A stretch of DNA of 64,000 nt. Source: Eudromia elegans (Eukaryota > Chordata > Aves > Tinamiformes > Tinamidae). Below the pieces are notes generated by a model, which was not told where the DNA came from, searched no databases, and saw only the letters and a program-made list of their open reading frames with translations. A program made the position numbers and the translations under genes. The stretch spans positions 603,953-667,952 of the forward strand of contig PTEX01000236.1 of the NCBI GenBank assembly GCA_003342815.1. Direction: 5' to 3'. Shown piece after piece: positions 25,801 to 37,541 of the stretch (position 1 is the stretch's first letter; every line of letters begins with the position of its first letter).

Positions 25801-28800
25801 TGTGAATCTCCTCTCTTGCTGGTGTTCACTTCAGTGAGAGGGAAAACAAAAGCAGAAGAAGCTGTCAGTTACCAGGATAATTTCCTGAGAGGTCTGGAGA
25901 TTATCAAGAGGTGAGAATAAACTGTTCTTTCTCTCCCGTTGGCCCATCAGATACACCATCACAGCAATTTATCTCTTCTCTTAAAAAGAAGTATACAAGT
26001 TTATATTTACATATCTGTATTTATATTATTGCATTAAAGCCATTTTGAAAGACCGAACCCAACCAGATGTAAAGAGATGCCAAAAGAGGCAGGCAGGTAC
26101 CTAGAGCATGTAGCTGCTTCAACTAAATCACGGGATGCAGGACAAGACATACAATGATTTCAGTTGGATTTGGTCCTGAATTATAGTTACTTGGGCATCT
26201 CCTTGCTACCTACCCTCATGCACAATTTCTTTCACCTCCTGATATGACATTTTTAACATGCTATTTGCATTCCTTTTGGATGAAAACAAGGAAGTGCTTT
26301 TGCACTACAGGAAAAAGGGCTAGAAAAGGCATTTGTAGCATCATCTTCCTTTGGTTGGGTTGTTTACTTTCCTAAGTGTTAATTGATGTTTCTGAGTCGT
26401 CTCTAAATTATTTTCAGAAATTCCAAGTTTAAGTGTTTTTTTAATAAATGCCAGCAGGAAAACAACAACAACACTACTTTCTCCCTGCTCTCCCTCCCTC
26501 GCAGCTCATGCAAAATAGGAAAACGAAAAGGGAAATGCCAAAGGACAAAATGTTCCCAGATGCAGCAGTCATGAGGAAACTAATCATAAACTAGCAAACA
26601 ATCTAAGGAAGCCATGAAAGAGGTAAAAAGCATTAGGAAGAGAATTTGGGAAGTTCTCATTCATAAATATCTTTTATAATTTGTAAACATATATCTAAAT
26701 TAATATGCACGGTTTCTTTTGCCTTTTTCATTAATATAGCCAAGAGACACACAGAACAAAAAGTTTTCCAGTAATATTCACCTCATATTAAGCAAGAATT
26801 ATGTATTCTTCTCCTCTAAACTTTTAAATGGAACCTAGTTGGTAATGAATTGCCTTTGAATTGCTAATAATAAGCATAAGAAACTAATCTAAGTCCATCA
26901 CTATTGCAATTTATACTCTACACAACTTCAGTGTGGTGTAATTAGCAGTGTATTGCAGTAATTTATTATTGGTTTAAAAAAAAAACCCTGAACAATCAGG
27001 ACCTTACAAGCAAAACGGGAAAATGGGAATCTACAAGCTAGACACATTATTCTGGTTTATATTAATTCAGTTATTTTACCTTTGGTGCACACTCATCTAT
27101 CCATACAGCCCAAATGCTGTATTGAGAAGGATGCTGAATATCAAACCTTTGGCGCTATATGAAATATGAACTCTGAGGCATAGCTGCAATAATACCTCCA
27201 TTTGTGTTATTATGATTAACATTCCTCTGAATAAGAAGCATCCAGCAATATTAATTACGGAAACAGTGCAACTACAATGGCCATAAATCACTGTGCGGTG
27301 TAAAGGCAAGTTCTCCAAAAGCCTTACAAAAAACTCTTTTTCCTCTGGTTTTGGAGTTAATTTCAACCTCATTTTCACCAAGCTTTCCTACTTGTGCCTG
27401 CTGACAAGACAGTAATTATGCTTTTCTCTTGATTAACACATTCTTTTCAGTAAAGTCCCAAACAGCTTTCACATGAAAGGCTGAATTCAACACAGCATCG
27501 TTCTTCTCATTAGAGACTTTGCATTCACCCACGGTTAATTTATCACGCAGATACTTCCTGCCTCATAGGAAAAACAGTGGCCTTGAAGCAACTGCTCTTG
27601 ATTCAGACAGAAGCCTTTTCCACAGCAGTTGACATGGGTGCCTTTTCAAATACAATGACTATCAAAATAGTTTAGTAACTGAAAATAGGGGGGGAAAAAA
27701 CACAGATTCAACTGCCTGGCTGATTTAGCTTTAAAGGTCTGTCTTTTTGGTTTTGTTTTTTTGGAGGTAGGCACCTAAGGGTATACCTCACTACACATAT
27801 ACTTTGGAAATCTCCCATTGCTTGAAACACTATTGTCTGCAAATCTCCATAAGAATATCAAAACTTTTTATATCTATTTATCAAGTCAGCATTTCCCCCT
27901 TCACTGCCGTTTCTTTTCTCCACATTGTTGGCAAGATTAGCCATAGTCCTTGATTAATCATAGCGAAGCACCTTGACATTTGGTGTTTTCATTTGTAACA
28001 GACATACAATGCAATGATCTATTTTCGTGTATTACACTGTATCCTACGGAGCTCCCAAAAATAAAAGTGGTTTCATTAGCAGTGTTGTGAAAACAAGCAT
28101 TTCCATTGGGGACCACACACAAAGAAAGAATAATTTCTTGCCATCTGTGTTCTTTAATGCAAACTTTTGATGGTTGGATTGTTTGGGGCTTTGTTTTTTT
28201 AGGTTTTCTTTTTGGTTTTGGATATGTGATTTCCAAACGTATCATATATTCAATAACAGACTAACAAACCCCTCCTGGAGGGGGTCTAACCCGTGCTCAG
28301 CCTTCCAAATGGACAGCAGAGATTTTCAGTGGAGCCGGCCTGCTGCTTTGGCCCATCCTGGGTTAGCTCACAGCAGGCGAGATGCCCCTGAATTAGCACT
28401 GGTACCAACTGAATTGCTAATGAAAGAGTGTCTGCTGTGCAAGGAAACACTCCCCCCGAGGTGCCAGTAATTAGCACCATCCTCAGCGCCGCAAGAAACG
28501 GCCATAGGTGGATGAGCTGCCGACAGGAGGCTGCGGGAAGGAGGTCATGGCCATGCCCTTGCTCAGGTCTTACAGAGTGACCAAGTGGGACTATGTTATT
28601 CATCTCTCTCAACCTGCTGAGCTGCTGCTAGAGGAGACAGCAAAGCAGTTAACACATTCCCCAGTCTATCCCATCCCCAAATACTGCTTGAAACAGACGT
28701 TTACCATTAGGCGTGTGTTTAAGTCTCACTGAAGGCTGCAGTTAAGTGTTCCCTCAGAGCGTCTTGGCTGAATGGGGAAGGATGGATGAATCAGAGGCAC

Positions 28801-30639
28801 TTGCTCACCAACGGGACTCACTAAATCCATTCATACTTAAACTGGTCACTATCATTCCTAGTTGTTTCGGGGCTGCACATCTCTCTCCGTCTCTTTTTCT
28901 CCATCATCACCATCTGCTCTGAATGATTACGAGGGGTTAGCTGGGCCACACAGCAGCCCAGCGGCACGAGGCAAGAAGCTGAGACAGTGCGTGCGGGAAT
29001 GAGCTGAAAACTGCCCTCCCAAATGAAGCACCAGAAAAGCTCTCATTATTTTGTCCCCCCACGGAGAAAGGAAAAGCACGGCTGATATACTCAGAGTACA
29101 TAGGTAAGTTCCAAACAATAATAAATAAGAGCAGAAAAGAGTTTCTTTGCATACAAAGGAGTCAAAGGATGTCTTTCCTTAATACTCCCTTACAATGACT
29201 GAGTCCTCCTCAATATACAAAACCAGCTCCAGATCTGCACGGCCTTTCTTTTCACACCAGTCTCACACCCAATATAGAAATATTTATTGGCGTCAGCCTA
29301 GCACTTCATTGCCATACACTGACAGCTTGTCACCAGCAAAACAAATTATTATAATTATTGTCACTATCATCAGCCATACAATCAGCCCGTGGCTTCAAAC
29401 ACACGCAGAAGGCAGTGCTTTGAAGTCCAGAGGAAGTCTTCCATAACTCACCCATGGCAGGTGATGAGCTTTGCCTGAAGGCACCACCACCCCCCGACAC
29501 TGATTCATCTGGGAAAGAGTTAAGGGGTATCCTCCAGGATTGATATTTGTCCCTCATTTGGACAAAAAAGAAAACAGGGGAGGACATTTAGAGAGAGGAT
29601 CGAGGGGCTGAGCAGTCCTGGGGGAGGAACAGCACACACAGTTAAGCCTCAAGAGCTGCTCTTTGCAGAAGCACCTCTTCTTTTGAGCCCACACGTCACT
29701 TCAATTTTGAACCTCATCAGCAAGAATGGCTCCCAGAGGAGCAATGTTTTGCACATCCCAATCTGTTCCAATTGTGTTGCAGGAGCCATTTCACAGTATT
29801 TTCTCTCTGCTGTTATTTTATTTTATTTTTTAGAAGTGGGAGGCTTGTTTTTAAGCAGTTGGAGGACTACATTTATAGAGCAGGTTGGAGAAGTCCACAC
29901 AGTACAAGCTTTGCAGAATTAAGATAATTTTCTCAGTGTGTAATAATTTCATGTTAAAAATTGGATTTCTGAGAAATGGTGACGTGGAATGAGTCTTGTT
30001 GAGATTTTGCAGACTTTCACTTTAATGTTCATCAAAGAACGGCTGTCCTGCACCCTTTGTACCAAGTTCCTCTTCCTTACTGCTCGATACACTCTGGGCA
30101 AAATGTTGGTTACCATGTTCTATGTTTATTCCCATTTACTTGCATAGGCGTTGGTCTCTGCAGACCTGATTTACTTCAGCCAACTTTAGACTGCATTAAC
30201 ATCCACATACTAGACATTACTGACATATCAGTCTAGGCTCACTCAGATGTCTAGTTTTTGATGCATGGTTTAAGGCCAATGGATCTCACGTTTTCAAAGG
30301 GGAATGACTATCCACTGCTTCAGCCAACAACTGTAATGCTCCTTTGACAATGATAAAACAATGTGGCCTACCAGTAATGACACTATTCAAAACATCATAA
30401 TAGATCATGAAATTAAGCCAGGTAAATAACCTATTATGTCAAGCCAGAAGAACCTGAGGCCAGAATATCTATTTTTGGCCAACTGAACAAAAAGACTCAG
30501 CTTCCCCTCCAGGTAAGTGGGCTTGAAGAGTGGTAAGGCCACCTGAGTTGTTTCTGCTGTGGGAATTTGGTCCTTTGAACTTAGATTTCTAATTCATGCT
30601 GGCTGATCAATTATACCCAAGTGCAACAGCTCTTCTCAC
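25801..30639. other. Single-copy non-coding sequence
   Basis: No gene recognised outside the separately listed block. The stretch 28260-28520 is somewhat more GC-rich, with overlapping open frames on both strands (98 codons plus, 108 codons minus), which suggests composition rather than coding. Short T-rich tracts lie near 27745-27765 and 28165-28220. Confidence 0.5.
27050..27420. promoter_or_regulatory. Candidate conserved non-coding block
   Basis: Complex sequence with many homeodomain-like words (GGTTTATATTAATTCAG, TATTATGATTAACATTC, AATATTAATTACGG, CATAAATCACTG, CAGTAATTATG) and no simple repeats. A 94-codon minus frame (27097-27381) has no recognisable domain. The enhancer reading is inferred from motif density only. 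Confidence 0.3.
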
Positions 30640-31210
30640 ATAGTGAAGGTGGTCAGACAGTTGCCTCGTTTAAAATTAACACCCCCATTTGATCTGGGCT
30701 TGCTACGCAGTTTAGAGCGCCAGCTTTGCTGCACGGATAAAACCTTTCTTCAGAGCTTGCCACAAAATTTGCTTTGAAATGGTCATAATCCATATAGCTA
30801 AATTCAAGCTTTAAAATATGTCTTCTGTACAGAGGCCTCTCCAAAATAAATAATTTCTTGGTCTACTCTGAAGAAGACTTTTCTTTTTTTTTTTGTGGGG
30901 TTCATCTCATAACTAAAAGTCATTTCTCCTGGCCCATTTAAATTGTATAAAAATTTACAATTGCATTAAAAATATCCTCGTAAAAGGATGAATTTCTCTT
31001 TTGCAGCATCACAGTATGTTGCCCAGAGCAGATGTTTCTATAATTGCTGCTAGATTGCTGTCCTGTTACAGCTTCAGGTCCTTCAGCAGCACCGACCCGA
31101 TCAACACTATAACATAATCTCACCATCAACACACTTTTTGTTAAAGCTGTTAAATGGAGGCAATAATCTTTCCATTTATCCAAGGCTGATCTGTAATCCA
31201 AAGCCCTTCA
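30640..31210. promoter_or_regulatory. Candidate conserved non-coding block
   Basis: Two complex segments (about 30650-30840 and 30900-31205) flank a T-rich spacer at 30883-30896. Words such as CCCATTTAAATTG, TTTACAATTGCATTAAAAAT, TTTCTATAATTGCTGC and GTTAAAGCTGTTAAATGGAG look like homeodomain/HMG-type sites. No coding signal. Evidence is compositional only. Confidence 0.28.
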
Positions 31211-32754
31211 AACACCTTGCAGGGAAGGTTAATTGCCACCCCTGGTTTTTTGCTAGGGGTAAGCTGACATTGAGAAGTTTATAGGGGCTCATCTATTGAG
31301 CTCAAGGATGGAAAACTTTATCCCACCAAATACTGATGGCTACGGACTAAACCAATTCAAATCACAATTCCCATAGACTGCAAGATGTCCTACATATCAG
31401 TTTGTGCATGCTAAGTGGCTATTTTGTGGTTTATTTGTACATCTGAATTCTGGCATATTGGGGCTGGAATATATTTGATTTGGGGAAAATTAAAACATCC
31501 TTGCAATGCTTTTAATTCACTTTCAATAGATAATACTATTTTTACATAAATTCCACAGAAACATCTGTGCTTGCAAATTTATCAAGAGCAGCATAAGCAT
31601 AAAAAATTGCAAGGCACTAATGATTAACAAGGTATACAAAGCACAAGCTACCAGCATAACCATTGTAACAAATTAACGGTACATGAAAGAGTTGTAAAAT
31701 CATCTTTTAGCATATTTCCAAAGCCTGATTTCTCAGCGATCAGAACAGCACCTAGCTGCTGGGGAGCACCACCTGGTAGGCTGGGTTAGCTGGTTCTGCA
31801 CCACTGGATGGCACATTGCATCCGAAACAGACATGCTGTCCCACTCCTCAATTTGCAATTGATTTGCTGTTTTAGCTGGTTGCATTAGTGAAACCCGTGT
31901 CATATGAAGGAAGGGTGGGCAGGGACCAATCCTGAAACTCAGTGTGTTTGCTCTTGCTTTGCTGCTCTTGGGAGTGTCACCTTGACACTTGTAGCTCATA
32001 ACAGGGTATATTCAAGGTGGACCATGTAAGGACTTGCTCACATACCCTCTCCTGCCATGACCTTTCCATGCAGAGCAATGTGATCACACCAAGATGCACA
32101 ATGGCCCCAAAAGGAGTGAGCAGCGGCTCTCCTAGGACTAACCAGGGGTCTCCCAGAGATGCCCCCAGGTCCTCCAGGCATCTCCTGGGCTGGCAGCTAT
32201 GACACTGGGCATGAGAAAGACCTGCCACCCTTCTGAACCAGCATATTGGTTGGATGGGGTGTCCTACAATGTCTCAAAGGGCACAAGGGAGTCACAAATC
32301 AAATTTGTAACTCACCAGAGAATTCATCTTTCTCTGCACCCCACCATATGCTCCCTCCATCCAGGTGTAGCACTCTAAGAGCCTATCCCATTGGCCCTTT
32401 TGCTGAAGCAAATGCAGGTTTGCTGTGATTCCCTCTCAGCAAACCATGGGAAAAAAAATCCTTCCTGCATTTACGGGGAAGTAAAAATACACCAGTGGCC
32501 AACAGATATTTAAATAGCTGTAAAAAGGGCCTGTACTGCAGAGGAGCAATCAAGGTTTGAAGGGAGACCTGAGGAGACAACTGTGAAGGGGCTTTCATTT
32601 GTGGTGATAGCAGAGGTCTGTGGCCTCTAGATGCCTTTATCACTCTCCATTACCCATCCTGGGAGTCTGGGTGAATTATTTACTGTTTCTGGAAAGTTCC
32701 TAGGATGAAAGGATATTAATGGAAGCCAAAGCATACACTTCATTGACATGGCTG
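31211..32754. other. Single-copy non-coding sequence
   Basis: No gene recognised. Overlapping frames at 31733-32228 (minus) and 32017-32202 (plus) look like composition effects in a GC-richer patch. Nothing else supportable was seen. Confidence 0.5.
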
Positions 32755-32838
32755 GACATGCATATGCACACACAGATACATACATATAGAAATATATACA
32801 CACACACATCACATATATATACATATGGACATACGTAT
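32755..32838. repeat. Degenerate (CA)n/(TA)n repeat
   Basis: Alternating purine-pyrimidine stretch with CACACACA and ATATATAC segments, ending in ACATATGGACATACGTATGC. It has Z-DNA or cruciform potential and is probably an old microsatellite. Confidence 0.85.
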
Positions 32839-33451
32839 GCAAAAATACTGATATTTACTGTTATCAAAAGGACTACAAATACCAGAGATGAATGCTAAAA
32901 ATTTGCAGCTAGATTGTCATACTGTACTATATTATAATGACTTGGTTCAGGAATATTTTATTTCATTTCCTCCCAGAGGGAAACTTCTCCTTCTCAACTA
33001 GAAAGAGTGGAGTGGTTGAGTCCCCCTTACTCTTCACTGAGTATTCAGAACAATATTACAAGCTATTCTTTTACCCTTAAGACACAGGATGAGATTCACA
33101 GTGGTGTGTTACTTTTTTTCCAAATTTCCCTCAGCATAAGAACAATCAGGCATTCAGGCATTAACCACATAAAAGAACTTGCAAAATTCATATCCAAGTG
33201 GAAAAAAAAAAATTCACATTCACTTCCTAGCTCTGCCACGAGTTTCTTCTGGGATGTGAAGAAAGCCCCGTCAATAACCCCTTCCTTCAGACCTTCCTCC
33301 TACCTCACACCCCTGTTAAACAGGAACGCACCCTGTGTTTAACACCGGGACACCAACAAGAAAACTGCTAAGGAGTGGGATGCCATAGCAGGCTTTGAAC
33401 TGGACTTGTCATAAGTATTTTACAGCTGTGATTTCACCAGGAATATTTCAC

Positions 33452-33496
33452 ATACATATATATATATATAAATATATATTTATAAATATATATAAA
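33452..33496. repeat. TA-rich microsatellite
   Basis: About 45 bp of nearly pure alternating A/T with AAATA interruptions, self-complementary over much of its length. Confidence 0.9.
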
Positions 33497-33904
33497 AAAC
33501 TGCCTCACTACTCTCCAACCCTTGCCAAATTAATGATTTATACAAAAATAACATTTCATTTTTTTATTGAAAAAAAAAAATGGATTCTTTGATAGCAAAA
33601 GTCTCCTCTCCCTTCTAACCACAGGCACAATATGTTTTACAAATAGTATTACGGTCTGACGTTGAGTTATTCCCCTTTGTTTCATTATTTAATGTGTCCC
33701 AAGGAGGGCTTGAAGCTAATACCATTATCTTGAGTAAACTCATAGGATCTTGTTTTTTATTTTTTTAAATTTTTCCTGAGCCAGACAAGTTCAACAGAAG
33801 TAGAGAATCCCATCCACTCCCCTCCCTGTTGTCCACGCTGCACTCAGCTCATGGGGAGCTGTAAATCTGCATTTCAGCAGCTACCACCAGATCTCCATGG
33901 TCCT

Positions 33905-34440
33905 ATGAACGGCAACGCCGCTCCTTCAGACCTGTGTTTGTAACGCGGACCTATATGCAGAGGAGCAATTAGTCCCCCGCTGTGAGTTTAGACACGCCAG
34001 CTCCGCTGCAGCTGCTCCGCGCTGCCAGCACTAAACGTTCCTCTGCAGAGGATCAACACGTTTAAACGCTTTGATCTGCTTTATCGTAGCAGCGAGATTT
34101 GAAAGGCTCCTGGATGAGCAAGCCCTTCTTGTGGGTGCAACTCCATCTCCTCCACCATTTCGGCAGCGCTGACCTGAAACTTCTGTGCTTTACGTACTGG
34201 AGAGGCATCGTCTTTTGAAATGGCTTCTCACATCCCCTCAGAAAGATTTCTTTTTCTTCCCTAATGCTGAGCTTAAGTAACGGTACTTCAAACAGCAGAT
34301 AAGAGACACAAAGGGGGCTCGCTCCTCTACACAGGGATTCAGAATCATCTTAATCTCCGTCACGCGCTTTCCGATTTTCTTTTTAATCTCCCACAGCACA
34401 GTGTGCAACCAGACACAACTGAGAAGTTGTTATTCAAGCT
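33905..34440. promoter_or_regulatory. CpG-retaining regulatory candidate with palindromes
   Basis: I count 18 CpG dinucleotides in 33901-34200, close to what base composition alone would give, while surrounding DNA is strongly CpG-poor. CpGs continue to about 34370 (CGTCACGCGCTTTCCG). Inside are the 12-bp palindrome CCTCTGCAGAGG (34040-34051) and, sharing its last base, a 26-bp imperfect palindrome (34051-34076) with core CGTTTAAACG and outer GATCAA/TTGATC arms. The right arm completes GCTTTGATC, a match to the TCF/LEF consensus SCTTTGATS. This suggests a hypomethylated enhancer or minor promoter. No exon or TATA/initiator arrangement is supported. Confidence 0.4.
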
Positions 34441-35389
34441 GCCTTATTACCCCTCTGCTATAAAGGCTTAACTAGCATTGGGAATACATTAGCACAGACT
34501 GAAGCATGGGAACATCCAGCTCAGAAGCAGCTACACCCCAGTAGATGATGGTAGACAGGAATCAGTGACACCAACTTCTCTCTCATGGGTCAAGATTTAT
34601 TTTTTTTTTCCCCCCTAAATTCTCAAGGAATTTAGGAAACAGTATAATTAGAAACTTTTTTCCCACACACGTTGGCTTCCTAGGCACACTTTTAATGCTA
34701 CAGATAATTGAAGCCCTTTAATGGAGAGGCAGCAAGAACTGGGTGAAAAATGAAGTAGTGATTATTTCTGCCACTTGTTTGGGTTTGTTTGAATGTGGGT
34801 GCTCCTCCTCTGTGCAGGCTGATTTTATTACACAGGTGGATGGAATGTGCTCAGCTCCCCTTTCCAGAGGAGCCTCACGAGCCCAGCATAAATCAGTCAA
34901 CAAGTAGCCTAAACCGCACGCATGAGGAATGCTGGTGAGAGGAATTCCAAAACGAAGCATGTTTGGACAAAGAAGCGATTATGACATGGAGAGGAAAGGA
35001 GTGCAAAACCTCCATTTGTGAACCCAGAAAGGTGCACGGTAGCTACAGGAGAAGAAAAGTCTGATCCTGTATTTATGCAGCCTCATAAATGGGGCAATTT
35101 TAATCTTTTGCATATGATATAATAATACATATTAGAAACAACACTGCTTCCCAAAGAGGCTTTTGGAGCTTGGAGCTCCTAATATCCACACAAGCCAAAC
35201 AGACACAGATACTGATCTCATTTACAAGTGCTGTGCCCAGGTGTAGTTTTATAGATGTTGGCAGAGTTATGGACATTGCAAGACGGAGCAGTCAAAGGAT
35301 ATGTCAGTGTCTCGTTGACACGGCAGGAAGAAGGAGGCGAGGACAGAATGGTTCCTATAAGTCATGCCGCAAGCTTGACCATAAAATGC
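34441..35389. other. Single-copy non-coding sequence
   Basis: No gene recognised. Short frames on both strands only. An interrupted T10 run followed by C6 lies at about 34597-34616. Confidence 0.5.
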
Positions 35390-35860
35390 ATTCCCAGTAG
35401 GGCAGCACCTGTTTAGATAAAAGGTTCGCTCGAAATCCACGACGCGGCAGAGCTCACGCATTTATCCATATGGCACTAAAAGCAACTGCCAGCTGTGTCC
35501 AGTTGCCCAATATGTTCTCCCTCCATGACATACGACACCATATGGAATCATCTATCCATTAGGAGGAGATCACTTTCAGACAGGAAGGTTGCCTGACACA
35601 ATTATTAGCTGTGGCGTTCCTGACCAGGAACAGGCTGAAACAGGCAGCAAACAAAAGAGGGCTTATGTTGTCTTAAGGGGTCGTGTGAAGAATTTTCTGT
35701 TTCAAAATCATCTCTCAAGCTGGCCCTTTTTATAGGGAGTGCCTTTTATCTCTCATCTTAACCTCAATCAGCCCGCGTTGCTTTTCTCTCCACCTATTTC
35801 TGTGACAAGCAACCAAGACACTTAAGGGCTACTGGTTTCCTCCGTGTTTGAGTTTGTTTA
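35390..35860. promoter_or_regulatory. Candidate regulatory block with CpG cluster and E-boxes
   Basis: Complex sequence with six CpGs in about 40 bp at 35426-35459 (TTCGCTCGAAATCCACGACG then CGG and CACGCA) and several E-box words: CACCTG (about 35407), CCATATGG twice (about 35467 and 35540), CAGCTG (about 35491). Further complex sequence includes ACACAATTATTAGCTGTGGC. The call rests on composition; conservation was not assessed. Confidence 0.33.
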
Positions 35861-37450
35861 TGGCCAGCAGACAGGTATGTGACTTGCTGGAAACAATCTG
35901 GTTTAGGGGCAATTGATGTAACCCTCCACTTCCCCCCCTTTTTTTTTTAATATAAATTAATAGTCCCAGAACTGGCATTGTACAACCATATTTTCTTCCT
36001 AAATGTCCTTTTCTTTACACATGTTGTGAACTTGGTTCCAAACCAAGGCTAAACACTTGGTATCAGCATAAAAATCAAACAGCAACAAAGCCGAGTCACT
36101 GGCTGAACTCAGTAATATCCTTATTGAGAGGGTAAATCCTATTAGGGCAGGTCTTCTGCTCTCAATCTGGAATAACTCGATTGCTCTTGATTTGCACCAA
36201 TGCAGATTAGATCAGGATCTGCCCCAGAACACTTGCTAGTGATGCACATTGACATGATCAGAAGCACAGTGTTCCCCGTAATCAGCCCTGGTTTACCTCT
36301 AAGAGATACACAGAGAGACAAGAGCCTCTGGCCTTCCAGACACTACAGTGAATACAGGATGCAGATTATGTACCGAGACTCTGAAACAAGATGACTATTT
36401 TGAATATGTGTCCCCCCCAAATGAGTCTGAAATCGGGAAATAGTTCTTCAAATAGCAATCATAGAGGCTAGATCTGTCCCCAAACTGCATGAATTGTAGC
36501 TCATTTAACCCAACAGAAATACATTAAATTTCTGAGTTAAAAGAAAACTCTGGTCTGTGATGGGTATTGTGTGAGGAATATCCAAGGAAGAAGAATCATC
36601 TACTAGGCTAAGAAGAAACTGTAAGGAATAAGCTCTTAGATCTGGTGGTTCTCCTGGTACTTGCTTTGGACTTATACACACTCTTCAGTCATTCCAGATA
36701 GGCACAACTGGGACAAAGCAATTCAAAGCCCAGTTGTGTAATAAATGTTGCCCATAGGTGACATTAAACAATTAAACATCAGGGGAATTTTGTAAACTGA
36801 TCAGTCACTGTCTTCCACTTAACAGAGTGAGGACTCATCTCCAGCCATCCTCCTTCCCTCTCTCCTTTCCCCAGGAGCTATCCATCAGTGAAGGAGGCTC
36901 TGGAGCTGGGTTACAGGAGGTTGGACACCGACACTCTGATAGGAGGTGTTTTGGAGAGGAACAGCCGCTTTCAATCCCACCGCACAACAGAGTTAGGGCA
37001 GTAAATGGGGAGCCAGGAAGAAGCTGACAGAATTTTTCAAAAAGTAGTCGTACACTACAGGTGTATCTCTGCAAATACTCAGCTATCTGGATATATTTCT
37101 TAGAGAAAAACAATGGTATTATCACAGTATTTACATTTCTATGACCTTTTCTGTAGGATCACTGATGTGAAAGCTCCCAGTGTCCACACTGAGGGTTACT
37201 GGAGTGTAAGTGAGAAAAAGTCAACCAGGGCTTTGCAGGTAGGACAGAAGTTACTCACAGGACAACAGGACAATTTTATGTGCAACAAGTGCTGTTTCCA
37301 GCTGACTTTCTCCTGATGGCCATATCTAGAAGCCCATCACAATAGATGTGATAGGTGAGAATTCATATAATCCATTTTAGAATATTTTAGGCATTTAATG
37401 ACATGCACAACAAAGCACCTGAAGCAAGGAAACTAAATTCTCTGCCTATT
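35861..37450. other. Single-copy non-coding sequence
   Basis: No gene recognised. A 10-bp inverted repeat, CACAACTGGG/CCCAGTTGTG, with a 16-nt loop lies at 36703-36738. A T-rich run follows CCCCCC at about 35933-35949. Confidence 0.5.
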
Positions 37451-37468
37451 TCATAGAATCATAGAATG
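37451..37468 (-). mobile_element. Minimal CR1 3' tail (about 18 bp)
   Basis: TCATAGAATCATAGAATG is the reverse complement of the CR1 terminal octamer repeat (CATTCTATGATTCTATGA). The CR1 body sequence that normally adjoins it (GGTTGGAAGGGACC) is absent, so if this is an insertion it was 5'-truncated to almost nothing. It could also be a chance or microhomology match. Confidence 0.55.
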
Positions 37469-37469
37469 C

Positions 37470-37495
37470 TTAATGGAGAGATTTAATGGAGAGAT
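37470..37495. repeat. 13-bp exact tandem duplication
   Basis: TTAATGGAGAGAT occurs twice in perfect tandem directly inside the CR1 tail boundary. A third partial unit is not clear. Confidence 0.95.
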
Positions 37496-37501
37496 TTCTA
37501 G

Positions 37502-37539
37502 ATTGGGATAACGGTCATTTAAATGATCGTTATCCCAAT
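37502..37539. repeat. 38-bp near-perfect palindrome
   Basis: Nineteen-base arms meet at the centre CATTTAAATG with no spacer; the left arm begins ATTGGGATAACG and the right arm ends CGTTATCCCAAT. The only mispair is G37514 against T37527. The sequence is not a simple AT repeat, so it is unlikely to be slippage of a microsatellite. Confidence 0.95.
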
Positions 37540-37541
37540 AT

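Noticed and set aside
33220-33255. MIR-like words (CCTAGCTCTGCCACGAG)
   Set aside because: Isolated match of about 17 bases without the neighbouring MIR landmarks.
35421-35437. tRNA B-box-like GGTTCGCTCGAAATCC
   Set aside because: Does not fit GGTTCGANTCC, and no A box or cloverleaf could be built around it.
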